A DNA stretch of 64,000 nucleotides from Macrolepiota albuminosa (Eukaryota; Basidiomycota; Agaricomycetes; Agaricales; Agaricaceae), in assembly GCA_027475525.1 (NCBI GenBank), contig JAMWFC010000061.1, forward strand, positions 62,001 to 126,000, in the 5' to 3' direction. This document shows positions 22,728-33,838 of this stretch, in pieces. The notes beneath the pieces are model-generated. The model did not search any database. It worked only from the letters and a program-made list of their open reading frames with translations, and was not told the origin of the DNA. Numbering within the stretch: the first letter of the stretch is position 1; each line of letters opens with the position of its first letter. The translations under genes and the position numbers were made by a program.

Positions 22728-25726
22728 TAAGAGCAAGGATTGAGACATTGGCGGACAAAAACAGGTTGAAGAAATTGGATGAAAGAGTGAAGAAACAATA
22801 TCAAGCTCAATTTCCCCCAGATATACCGCACACGAGTGAACTTCCAACAAGTGTCTACCATTGGATCCAGGTCAAACCACTCACTAAGATAACTGTTGCC
22901 CATTCATACTCATGTCCGAGAAAGTATCGTGATGGTTGGAAAACCTTGATCGATCAACATGTAAAGGCTGGAAGGATTCACCCGTCATCATCTCCATATG
23001 CCAGCTCTTCATTCATAATTCCTAAGGCGGATCCCATGGTTCTGCCATGCTGGGTTAATGACTATCCTCAGTTAAACGCGAATACAACTCCCGATCATTT
23101 TCCCTTACCATGAATAGATGACATCCTGGCAGATTGTACACGGCCAGGAACACGGTTTTGGGGAAAGATAGATTTGACAAATGCCTTTTTTCAAACACTC
23201 GTGCATCCTGACGATATTAAGTACACTGCCACGTTGACACCTTTCGGGTTATGGGAGTGGGTTGTGATGCCAATGGGATTACGGAACGCACCTGCGACAC
23301 AACAGCGACGTGTTACCCTTGCCTTACGTGACTATATAGGAAAGATTTGCCACATTTACCTCGATGATATAATCATTTGGTCGTCAACGCTGGAGGAACA
23401 CAAAGAAAATGTACGAAAGATTTTAGAAGCCTTGCGAAAGGCACGACTCTTCTGTTCCCTTACAAAGAGTGACCTGTTTTGCACGGAAGTCGATTTTTTG
23501 GATCACCACATTTCGCATAAAGGTATCAAAGCGGATGTGTCGAAGGTGGAGAAAATTATCAACTGGCCACAGCCAAAAAGGGCAAAACATGTCCGTCAAT
23601 TTTTAGGACTGGTTCGATACATAGCTGTCTTCTTGCCTGCACTCGCGGAACACACATCGGTATTGGCCCCCCTGACGAAAAAGGAGTTTAACGTTGCCTT
23701 GCCTCCATGGACGTCGGAACATCAGAGAGCCTTTGACGGTATCAAACAACTAGTTGTAGGGCAGGACTGCTTGACAACCATCGATCACCAAAATCTGCAA
23801 GACAATAAGATCTTCATAACATGCAATGCTAGTAAGCAGAGGACGGGAGCTGTACTGGCTTTTGAAAAGACATGGCAATCAGCCTGGCCTGTTGTGTTTG
23901 ATTCCCGGCAGTTGACAGCTGCGGAAAAGAACTACTCTACACATGAACACAAACTGCTGGCTATTGTGCGAGCATTGCACAAATGGAGAACTGACTTATT
24001 GGGGTCGCATTTCGAAGTGTATATGGACCACAAAACATTGAAAAATTTCGAGTCTCAGCGTGAATTATCGACGCATCAAGCACGATGGATGGAATTTTTG
24101 GTGCAGTACGATTATACGATCAATTATATAAAAGGTGAAGAAAACACGGTCACGGATGCACTTTCACGCTTCCCTGAGGTGGACGTTGAGGTTGGGGCAG
24201 TATTGACCTTTGAAGCGGAGGCAGATATAGTCCTCGTGCTCAAGAAAGGATATGAGATTGATGAATACACCAAGAGAATTCTGCTGGATATGCGGAAAGG
24301 AATGCTGGCTCCAGGAATAGAGATGAGAAATGGGCTACTCTATGTGGGTGAACAGTTGATCGTGCCTAATTATTGTGGGTTGCACGAGGAGTTATTCCGG
24401 ATTGCACATGATGAGCTTGGTCACTTCGGTGCAGACAAGACCTACGCGTCATTGAGACACTCATATTACTGGCCGAATATGAGATGGGACTTAATAAAGG
24501 GATACATACCCTCGTGTATAGACTTCCAAAGAAACAAGTCAAACACCGCAAAGCCAGTAGGGCCACTGCACCCCTTGCCTATCCCAGACCGTTGTTTTGG
24601 ATCAGTGACGCTTGACTTTGTCGGTCCCTTGCCCGTGGATGATGGTTTCGACGAATTTTGTTTCATGACGTGTCACACTGGTGCAGAAATCTGTATCTCT
24701 CCATGTAAAACGACGCAAACAGGAGAAGAATTTGCCAACATATTTTTCTGTAACTGGTACTGCAAAAATGGATTGCCATACGAGATCATAATAGACCGAG
24801 ATACCTTGTTTACATCTGGGTTTTGGAAAGCCCTGATGAAATTAACTGGCGTCAAACACAAAATGTCTACGTCTTTTCACCCACAGACCAATGGCACTTC
24901 GGAGCGATCTAACAAGACTATAGTGCAATGTATTCATTTTCACGTGGATCGACTACAGACAGGTTGGGTTAAGGCCTTGCCATGTATCAGATTTGGTATG
25001 ATGAATACCATTAACACGTCGGCGGGATATTCCCCTTTTCAATTAAAATCGGGTTTTTTGCCGTGAGTTCTGCCTCTGTTATACCCCCCTCCCCCAATTG
25101 ACACTCCGACGGAGGACCTGGCATTGCGCGTCTTGATGGAAATTGAGAGTAATTTCTTGGATGCCATGGACAACTTGATCTCTGCAAAAATTGACCAGGC
25201 TCACCATGCAAACAAGCGACGTGCTCCCAAAATTCCTTACGAAGTGGGGGACATGGCCATGCTGTCCACTGCAAATCGACGACGAGAGTACATGCAAAAA
25301 CGGGATGGACGTGTAGCTAAGTTCATGCCAAGACAAGATGGTCCCTTTGCTGTGCTTGAGGCTTTCCCCGACTCATCCGAATACGTGTTGGACCTGCCGA
25401 AATCCATGAATATCGTCAATAAATTTCATGCAAGCTTATTGTCACCATTTATTCCAAACGACGACTCCTTGTTCCCTTCATGTCACTTGGAGATGCCTGG
25501 CCCGGTAGTCACAGAGGATGGGCAGGAGGAGCACTTTATAGATTGTATTCTTGATGAACGACGACAGGGCCGTGGACTACAATATCTCGTGCGTTGGCAT
25601 GGCTATGGTCCTGACCATGACAAGTGGAAGAGCGGTAAAGAAATGGAGGACACCGTGGCATTAGATGATTGGGAGAAGAGAAAGGTTGCGAGAGCAATGA
25701 ATTTTTTGGAACATGGGAGAGTGTAA
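22712..25726 (+). pseudogene. Chromovirus Pol with chromodomain
   Basis: Reverse transcriptase has the YLDDIIIW box at 23357-23380. RNase H follows (ITCNASKQRTGAVLAF), with Asn where the first catalytic Asp is expected. Integrase has the HHCC finger (HDELGHFGADKTYASL ... CIDF) and the triad LDFVGPLP, IIIDRDTLF, HPQTNGTSERSNKT. The C-terminus is a chromodomain (LQYLVRWHGYGPDHDKWKSG) near 25570-25690, which in chromoviruses directs integration to modified chromatin. TGA stops at 23111 and 25064 fit CGA to TGA. The stop codon TAA (25724-25726) lies inside the first bases of the 3' LTR. Confidence 0.9.
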
Positions 25727-25982
25727 GCATGAGGCTTACTCGAACTGCTCAATTACTGTTCCTGTCATGGATATCCCGTCATGGAGCAGGTGATGGACGT
25801 TATCAGATGGATCCTGAGGGGCTTATGATCGAGAGGCTCCAATCCAAAACCTTAATTTGAAGGGTATTTAGACATTGTTCGTGTATTTTTGAGACTAACT
25901 TACTTTTCCCCACAAATTCAATCTTTGTTCCATTCTGTTGTCTCGTTTTCTCTAAGTGAAGCAGAACTTACGTTCGCTTACA
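25722..25982 (+). repeat. Chromovirus 3' LTR
   Basis: 261 bp, 96.6% identical to the 5' LTR. It retains more CpG dinucleotides than the 5' copy. Confidence 0.95.
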
Positions 25983-26260
25983 GCTGACCTTTAGGACATT
26001 GCACAGGCTTTGAGCCTTTCAATAGATGGCCAGAAGAAGGACTTGTTAGCATGGATCTACACACATTTTAATGCCAAACCTGCCCTGCATAAGGATCCTT
26101 GGTATGAAGGCATCTTCAACTGGACATGACATAGACCCACTGTACAAACAGAAGGTGAAGCTCCAAACCTCAATATGACATACATGGCTGGGCCCTCTAC
26201 CACCCCCACTGCCATCAACTCTGCTATCCTCAAACATCATCAATGCTGGTAATCCGGTCT
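25983..26260 (+). pseudogene. Pogo-like transposase, 3' part
   Basis: After the GCTGA duplication the frame resumes with ADL, a stop, then DIAQALSLSIDGQKKDLLAWI, which looks like a SAP-type helix-extension-helix DNA-binding motif, and continues to about 26250. In-phase joining with 20221-20238 (STLSSKSKAD) shows the chromovirus split this ORF. Confidence 0.6.
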
Positions 26261-27233
26261 ATCCAACATTTTATCCTGCCTCACGCCCAGCCCCTCCAGC
26301 ATTTTATCACGACACAATCTCTATTTTACCTCGTTGATTTTTTTTTGCTTTACTCACAACTAATAGTATTGTATATATTTTGATCATTACATCCTCTACT
26401 ATACAACTTGTACATAGCCCGTTAATAGATTTTCTTGAGTTATAGTGCTGTAATCGCGAGGTCTACATGTCTACGTGCCGGCAATGACTTCCCACTGCCA
26501 GAGCGGAGTTGAAACTGGCCATATGAGTCAGCGTGACAATCCGTGACAAAAGTTTTGAAACTCCCAACTTTTGGGACATGCTCGACCGGCATTGTTCCAA
26601 CCATAATAACGCATTCACCATTCTCTTAGTTAGCACAGTTGCATCATATTCAAGTGTTACAGTACCGATTCCGGAAGTCCGATTGGAAAGAAGTTCTATG
26701 GATGTCTTGCTATTCGTGATTTAGTCAAAATTTTGAAACACCCAACCAATGATAGTAGGGTGCAATAGTATTCGCAAGAGATGTGCACGCGGGTCAGCCA
26801 TGTGATTAAATTACGGCAGGCAAATTTGTGTATCGGTCACAAGCTAAACCTTCCTTTTCCAACCTCCTTTGATATTCCACTTTGCTGTCTTCGGAAACTG
26901 CATGTCGACCTCGGAATTAAAGCTTCGAAGCCTTTTACGTTTCGTGGACAAAGTGCTCATTCAACCACGAATTCTGACCCTGACTAATTCGGACTAGCAT
27001 GTTGGAGTGTAGAAAACAGATCTCTGGGAATACCGTCCTGGGCTTGTGTTTGGAAGCTCTGTGATATTCTGTTAGAGCTTAAGAATTTGGGGAGGTAAAA
27101 GTGAGGGACTTCTTGGTTCTTTTTGACGGTGCTCTGGACTCATTGTAGATTCATGACAAGTTCTGTAGGCGTCATGGCTCAGTCTGGTATGCCCATACAC
27201 GCGATGCACACCACGGAAGGCGAATAGTATTGA
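26261..27233. other. Intergenic, no supported gene
   Basis: AT-rich single-copy-looking DNA between the transposon nest and the 10.3-kb transposon. Reading frames at 26533-26724 and 26781-26987 are short and unrecognised. Confidence 0.5.
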
Positions 27234-27239
27234 CACCAG
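27234..27239. other. Target site duplication CACCAG (left)
   Basis: CACCAG immediately precedes the left TIR and recurs at 37496-37501 immediately after the right TIR. Confidence 0.92.
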
Positions 27240-28300
27240 TACCGTGCACCATGTGTATCAGGAAGGATTTCGCTCCACAAGTGTCGACTACCCTTCAGGG
27301 TCGGTCGACTACCTCCAGGGTCGGTCGACTACCCTAGCGGATCAGTAATTTCGGGGCGTGACGTCTGGCACCCCGTTACATTAGAAATGAGCATTATATT
27401 ACTATATTACTATGTAACCCACCAGTAACTTATTATTTTGACCTGAATTCGCTCGGGGAGCACGTGAGATTGGTGCATGTGACCAGCGCATGTGACTTGG
27501 GATTTCCCGGGCACATGATCAGGTTCAGTCTCAGAAAGCCGCCCTAAAGTTGAGGGGCTGCTTAAATATACGTCACCTGCTCTTCCCAACTTCTTCCGTT
27601 TGTTCTCCCAACATCCAAGTAATTGCACGTGAGACCAGAACATAAGTTTAGCACATGTGACCCGGGATTTGCCGGGCACATGATCCCGTAAGTTTTCTCA
27701 ACCATACTAATGGACGCACGTGAGACCAATCCATGTGATCAGTGCATGTGACCCGGGATTTGCCGGGCACATGATCTCGTAAGTTTTCTCATCACACTCA
27801 TAGTTGCACGTGAAACTAATGCATGTGATCAGTGCATGTGACTCGGGATTTGCCGGGCACATGATCTCGTAAGCAACTATCATACGCACAGTTGCACGTG
27901 AAACTAATACATGTGACCAGCGCATGTGATTCGGGATCTCCCGGGCACATGATCAGGTTTAGTGTCAGAAAGCTGCCCTGAAGTTGAGGGGCTGCTTAAA
28001 TATACGTCGCTTGCTTACCGCGTTCTTTCATTTGTTCTCCCACCATCCAAGTAATTGCACGTGAGATCAGGTCATATGTTTAGTACATGTGCCCCGGGAT
28101 TTGCCGGGCACATGATCTCGTAAGTTTCCCCACCATACTTATTAATATATGCACGTGAGACCAATCCATGTCATCAGTTCATGTGACTCGGAATTTGCCG
28201 GCCACATAATATCGTAAGTTTTCCCATCATACTCATAGTTGCACGTGAAACCAAGACATGTGATTAGAACATGTGACTCGGAATTTGCTGGGCACATGAT
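27240..28300 (+). repeat. Left terminal inverted repeat
   Basis: The outer end has three GTCGAC palindromes about 20 bp apart (27283, 27304, 27324), each in a GGTCGACTACC context. Inward follow the GCACGTGA / GGGCACATGATC units and two copies of a TTAAATATACGTC block (near 27565 and 27998). Over the outer part it matches the reverse complement of 36540-37495 with scattered substitutions. Confidence 0.9.
27450..28300 (-). repeat. Subterminal tandem array, left TIR
   Basis: Eight imperfect units of about 90 bp, recognised by GGGCACATGATC near 27510, 27672, 27767, 27858, 27945, 28108, 28200 (degenerate) and 28291. Each unit pairs a CACGTG E-box with ACATGTGA-type half sites and a CCCGGGATTTGCCGGG-like core. 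Probably transposase binding sites. Confidence 0.8.
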
Positions 28301-28779
28301 CAAGTTTCAGCATCAGAAAGCCGACTTGGGGACAGTAGGGTGGAGAGTTTCACTTCCTGCGCTGTGCTGCTCCCTCTCTTCCCGTTCGTGTCATGCAGCA
28401 CAGGTGAGCACGTATTCACTTTCTCACCATATGTACCTCACGTTCAAGCTTTTTTGCAGAGTAACCTTATTTATTTATCTCGCTTTTCAGTCTCTTCTTA
28501 TCATTACTCTACAAAAAGGGTGAGACATTCACCCCTTATGAATGATGAGCTTCTCCTCATCCCTCATCATAGCGTTATCGAACTTTGTTCAAGAAAGGTT
28601 TCACTATGACAAGTTTGATAATCTATAGTAAGCAGGCTGTAGATTATGCGCATGGCCATCTCGCCAAGAAAGCCAAGAAAAATCCTAGGTCTTTAGTTCT
28701 GTAGCTAGTACCTAGTCAGATATTCTTGTCATTATATACATGTTGTACATGTTGGTTCAATTCTAAATAACAGCAAAGA
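28301..28779. other. Spacer between left TIR and transposase gene
   Basis: Plus-strand frames here (28239-28523, 28340-28609) show no recognisable protein. This would be the 3' untranslated and termination region of the transposase gene. Confidence 0.5.
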
Positions 28780-30345
28780 TTACATATGAGAAAGCATTGA
28801 CTGAAAGACAAACCAAATGTTTTTGTATGTAAGCGAAGAGATGTGAAGATTATCAAAAACACCCTGCGCTTTTGTAGCATACTCGAAAGAGACAAAACGG
28901 ACTAAGTCCTCGCCTCCAATCTGATTCATAAGTGAGCGCACTATATTAACATCAACAGGTTGCAACCAATTGTCAGCATTATAATCAGAATGAAGAGCAT
29001 AGGCAATGTTCGGAGAGACACCAGAAGGCAAAAACTTGTCCTTGTTAGTACGAACTGTGAGATCATTCTGGTTCCGCCTCCATAAATCAAGATCTTGCTG
29101 AAGGAGCTTTGGCCAGAGCCACTGAACAAGTTCGCTAGGATGTATTACATGAAGGTTAAAATGTAATTTAAAAATTAATCCACGTACTACTGCTTTGGTA
29201 TAGCTGGATTATAGATCCCCTGACCAGCAGCCCAATGAATATGGACATTGTCTCCCCATGTGATACGGAACTGTAACCAACCTCTTTCGATCGTGATGTT
29301 GTCCGTGCTCCTCAAGAAACGGTGGGCCGGCCCAATCTCAGCAAGCTCGATATCAGGAGAGAAGTGAGCACTATGGCAACATTGAAAGTCAGCAAGTTAC
29401 ATCACAGTAGCCATATATCTGACCGAAGAGCGTTTGCAAAGCCATATAAAAGAGTTGTCTCTGATCCACGATCAGTAGAAGATTGAAGCGGCATACCTGG
29501 ATATTGTTCAGTATATATGCAATATAAATAAAGAGACAAAATATCTACCTCCAAGTTCAGCAACAACAGAAAGGTAAAGATAGGCAATAGCTGCCTTTAA
29601 ACGATTATTTGGAATAACCCAAAGGCCTAACCACTTCCCCAACCATTTATCTCGTAAGCCCCATATTGCAAATCCAATACTGACAAGTTTGTCATGCCCA
29701 TCAGCACTCCATTCGTGGTTAGGGCCAATACTAGTCAAGATTCCTCGATGAATTTTTTTTGAGGTGGGCTCACGCCGAGAAAACCCATCTGGATCAAGAA
29801 TACGCATCTCCCTATCAACGGCAGCCCTATGGAGTGTTAACTACTGACATCATTCAAGTATAAATACATACCTTGTCAAGCGTGTGCAGGCATTGAGTCC
29901 GATAAGTTCTCTAGTTCTTTTAACACCTTGGCGGCCCGATGGATCCTGAGCCATCTGAGTTGCAACAAGCTGACGGATTTCCTCATCTGCCAAAGATGCT
30001 GTCATTGCACCACTAGCTTTCAGCCCCATTTCCTGGGCACGACGAGCCACAGAAGCTTCACTAAAGCAAGAAAATAGTTAACTGGGGAGTTGAAATATAA
30101 TGAAAGTGGTACATACGATAATTGAATCTTGTGGTCAGTCCAAAGAAGCTTGGAAATTGTCTTGCGATTGGTGATGTTGCGATTGTAGTAACCTCTGATG
30201 AGAGCACAGACTGTTGGATCATCTTTAGGGGCTACAAAAACATCAGATAGATTAATGTTACACAAAAACAAGAAGCATAAGGCTCACGGCAATTCTTGTG
30301 CTGGTTCTTACCAGCTGGATTATTTGAGCTAGACATAGAGGCCAT
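28780..30345 (-). CDS. Integrase-type DDE transposase (IS3EU-like), intact
   Basis: Seven exons with GT-AG introns give a 407-aa protein with no internal stop: 30345-30312, 30231-30117, 30060-29872, 29826-29549, 29496-29424, 29370-29191, 29134-28780. The core resembles the integrase (rve) fold: HEWSADGHDKL with Asp155, QSSTDRGSET with Asp214, and NITIERGW with Glu258 as the DDE triad. Flanking blocks (GKWLGLWVIPNNRLKAAIAY; LPSGVSPNIAYALHSDY) match the integrase-core proteins of agarics and the related animal family (xxWHIDGYDKL type). Expected role: binding the TIRs and moving the element. ATG 30345 is the first Met in frame and lies just before intron 1. Family assignment to IS3EU is from memory; the DDE integrase fold itself is clear. 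Confidence 0.88.
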
Positions 30346-31184
30346 TGTAAGCGTTACAGGAGAGTGAGAGAGCGTCTGTGAGAAGTGCTGGTTTACAGAC
30401 AGCTCCGCTGTAACTTTTTATACTGTTTAGTCGACATAATCCAAGATCTGGACAGGTCTCAACTTACTCAATGAGGCATCCTTGACAAGTTTGAAGAACG
30501 CTTCTAAAACACAAGGTGCAAAATTGTCAACAAAAGGCTTGCTATAAGTAGACTTTTCCGCACCTCCAGGCAATGTCAAACTGGCAGATTTTTTGGGGAT
30601 CTGTAGCCTAGACTGACGTGAACAATGACTAAAATAAATTCATCAGCAACAAGACAAAGGTTTGTCTATAAGTAGAGTGTTCCGCACCTGTATTGCATAA
30701 TGTTTTGCCCTATAAACATTAATATCCGACTCGGTTGTTCATGGAATGATCTGTGAGGCGTGTGTAACCTGTATTGCAGAATGCTTTGCCCTTCTCGCTC
30801 AGTTTCCGACTCGGTTGTTCATGGAATGATCTGTGAGGCGTGTGTAACCTGTATTGCAGAATGCTTTGCCCTTCTCGCTCAGTTTCCGACTCGGTTGTTC
30901 ATGGAATGATCTGTGTGGCGTGTGTAATCTTTCATTTGAAAGGAGGCACGATAAAGAAAAGATAAGGATTAGCGCAAACAGCCACAGCATCATGCTGCAG
31001 CCCGGAAAAATAAATTGGCTCATCCAAAGTGAACGAGAGGGCTCCTATGTAATACAAATAACAAATGTATGTCGTGTATGATGTAAATATCAAGAGAGAG
31101 GAGGGAGGGTGAATCGAAAGGCAACAAGAAAACTATAATACACGACATGTATATAATGAACAAGAATATCTGACTAAGTACTAG
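30346..31184. other. Spacer between alpha-kinase and transposase genes
   Basis: Contains the putative promoter of the transposase gene on the minus strand, with a TATA-like GTATAAAAAGTTAC just upstream of the ATG (near 30410-30424), and an 80-bp repeat array. No supported ORF. Confidence 0.6.
30720..30935. repeat. 80-bp tandem repeat, about 2.7 copies
   Basis: The block TCCGACTCGGTTGTTCATGG recurs at 30725, 30805 and 30885 (80-bp period) with near-perfect identity; the first copy is partial. It lies in the intergenic region upstream of the transposase gene. Confidence 0.9.
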
Positions 31185-33580
31185 CTAAAGACTTTCCATC
31201 TTCGGAGAAGGAGAAGGAAAGCCATGGCGCAGTGGGCCGCGAATGTTGTCTGTGCTGCTCCTAGTGTCATCTTTGATCTCGACAGCACAGTTGTCCAACT
31301 CAAGCTTGCGGCAGAGAGCCTTGCACTTATGTTCTTCAAGCCATTTCTTCATCGCTACAAAACCTTTGTCCCAGAACCCAGTATTCTGCTGAGACCTAAA
31401 ATAAAGTTGTTAAATAAGAAGCAAGGATGGAATAGAACTTACGAATGTGCTTGAGGATCATATAGAATAATTTCATTGTCGGGGCCAACAACTCCTGATA
31501 TTTTTAAGTGTAAGCCTCGAGAATAAGGAAGATATGAAAGTGAGCATCACATACCCTGAAGATCAGTCATCAAAAGAGTGCCACCGCTGTCTACAAGGAC
31601 GTGGTGGGCATATGCATCAACAACACGGCCAACAGGATCACTGTTATCACCTGCTTCGTCGCAGCCACTGAATTTCCTTTCTGTATAGAGACCCTTGGTG
31701 GAGAGTAAGGGTGCAGCCAAAAACTCTTTGAAGACAAGACTTCTAGTATCCTTCTCATCATTTTGAGGTGGAGGTGGGAGTTCGGTTGTTACTGAACCGA
31801 GAAATGCACCAGAAATATTCCATCGAAGGCCTGATAAGTATCAAGACAGTTAAATAAAGTTTGATAGACAAAGTCACTTACTCTGGATGTTGACTCCATG
31901 TGCATCTGCTCTGCGTTTGAAGAAATCTGCAAAGTACTGTCCCAGCGTCATGAGGCGTAATTCAGCAGTCAAGTCGATGAAGTTTTGAGACTGTGTCGTG
32001 GCAATGGGCTTGCACTGGAAAATTGCATACTGCTTGTTGTCAAAACGGCCCTAGGACATAATATAAGACTTGGTAGAATAAAGAGTACCACAGAAACCGA
32101 CTTACCAAAAATACAAACTTCATCAAACCTTTAGCAAGGTACCCGCCCTTCGATTGGCCTCCTAGGACATGAGACTGCCAGTCACAAGCAATTTTGATGG
32201 TCTTTTCCTCGATACCAATATGTTCATTGATATTTCCTTCTGTATCCGCAGTAAAAGTAGTAGCTGTGAACCGATAACGGTCAAACTGTACTTCTACATC
32301 AACCAATTCATCAGCCATTGCAATTTTTCGTGGTCGAAATGTGCTAGTATATTGTGGTACTGATGACAAAAGACCTCAACAGTAACAAGATGTGTCAAAT
32401 GAAAAAGGTCGAGTCAAATCTGCAACTCACTTTTTGAAGCCTTCCGCTTCACACCGAGTCCTTGCTTGCGCACAGTTGAAGGTGCCACTAATGGGCATGT
32501 GGACTTATATGACTCCAGAACTATGTCATCTTCATCATCGGTGTCCTGAAGAGCACTATCTAGTGAATAATTATGATAAATAATAGATTATTGACTCACA
32601 GGAACAATATGGTAAACAAATACTCGAAGAGGGATCGTCTTCGATTTAACATCTGCATCGCCCAGATGCCCTGCACTTTTCAAAGAGTTGAAGAAAACCT
32701 CAACAGTCTCTGCATCACTCCCGGTCTTGTATTCAAGTTGATGAACCTTGTTCGCTCCAACTCCAAACGTTGGTCTGGGTGGATTATTGAGTGATGAAAT
32801 GACAACATCAATAAAAAACATACTGCTCAAAATCAAGCTGGCTTGATCGAAATTGATGAGAAGGTGGTGATCTAAGAAATGCCGCCTTAAGTTCAATTTT
32901 TGCATATTCAAACATGTTAGCAGTCGATTCCGACCCATTATATTTCTTGAGTAGAGGGAGAATTTGGACCTGGTGTAAGGAGATGAGTATCTGAAGAGAT
33001 TCAAACAAAAAAATATCAACACCTTTCTCGCCGCAGTTCCATTCCGAGGGAAGATGGACAGTGCCATTTGAACAGTAAAGGTATTGCCTTTTACTTGTGC
33101 TTTAATAGTGGCAAGCGCTTCTTTGGCCCTGTGAGCCACTTGAAGGGCAGAATTCATTGGCCGCCTTGAAGGTTGATTGATTCGATACTCTGACGCTGAT
33201 TCTTGATGTTCGACAGAATGCTCAAGAAGGCTTTTGGTAAGCACAGCATCACCTAAATAACCAAATTTCAGGTCTCCGGAGATTGCTCGAAGAGTTGAAG
33301 CACATACTTTCAATATCTGGCATTCTTTTTGTATTCGTACAAGCACCACATCTCGGTGTTTTGAGAAACCGGTAGACAATGGAACATCCTTGACACTGTG
33401 GCTTGGCCTTGATTATGATTTAAGCTTAACTATAAGGATATCATGCAAGACAATCATTAAACTTACCTCTACCGCTTTGCGTTCCTCATCGGATGTCACA
33501 GTCGCAAGTTCTTGACACTTCTTACATATCTCTGCACCCAGATTGGGAAAAATCGTGCCACAATCTCTGCAAAGACCCAT
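31185..33580 (-). CDS. Zinc-ribbon alpha-type protein kinase, intact
   Basis: Eleven exons give a 613-aa protein: 33580-33467, 33407-33308, 33252-33023, 32969-32824, 32774-32600, 32545-32431, 32359-32106, 32050-31882, 31830-31555, 31494-31443, 31395-31185. The N-terminus has two CX2C-X11-CX2C zinc ribbons (Cys4/7/19/22 and Cys43/46/58/61). The C-terminal half (about 310-590) is an alpha-kinase domain: DLQG at 524-527, DPQAH at 539-543, and HKCKALC at 566-572. His543, His566, Cys568 and Cys572 reproduce the zinc module of the TRPM7/eEF2-kinase fold. Alpha-kinases phosphorylate Ser/Thr and are expanded in agarics. The substrate here is unknown; the neighbouring Spt5-like protein is a natural candidate. 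I chose the acceptor at 32545 because the upstream AG (32560) creates an in-frame stop. Confidence 0.85.
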
Positions 33581-33838
33581 TGAAAAAAGTCGAATAACTT
33601 GTGGGCAATTTGTTGATACGCTCTAGTTGGTGTTCGAACCCTAGTGCAGCCACCAAACCTTGTTTTCAAAACTAGAAAGATCAGCGATTTTTGTATCAGG
33701 ATAAATGGAGTTGATGTAATCCTTTAGCCGATATTAACCTACTGTTCTAACTGTAGACGATGATCGATAGAGTGCAGACAAGATAGGTATGAGATAATGT
33801 GCGGTATGTATTGTAATGATATACTGTTAATACAATTT
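33581..33838. other. Spacer between Spt5-like and alpha-kinase genes
   Basis: 258 bp separate the Spt5-like stop from the kinase start, room for a terminator and a compact promoter. No ORF. Confidence 0.6.

Larger units (their letters stand above)
20239..25982 (+). mobile_element. Full-length Ty3/Gypsy chromovirus
   Basis: The 5,744-bp element has two 261-bp LTRs (20239-20499, 25722-25982; TGTAAGC...GCTTACA), a GCTGA target duplication, and gag-protease-RT-RNase H-integrase-chromodomain order. It is inserted in the C-terminal part of a pogo-like transposase pseudogene. The coding region is inactivated by four TGA codons, all explained by CGA to TGA change, and by one frame change near 22712-22727. 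I could not identify a tRNA primer-binding site after the left LTR (a T10 tract starts at 20501); self-priming, known in some chromoviruses, is possible. Confidence 0.95.

Noticed and set aside
27450..28300. CRISPR array
   Set aside because: The repeats are imperfect 90-bp units without unique spacers, lie inside transposon TIRs, and the genome is eukaryotic.
28239..28609. Plus-strand gene inside the left TIR
   Set aside because: Two overlapping short frames with no recognisable product; they begin in the subterminal repeats.
32545..32560. Alternative acceptor at 32560 in the kinase gene
   Set aside because: It introduces an in-frame TAG; the acceptor 14 bases downstream keeps an open frame.
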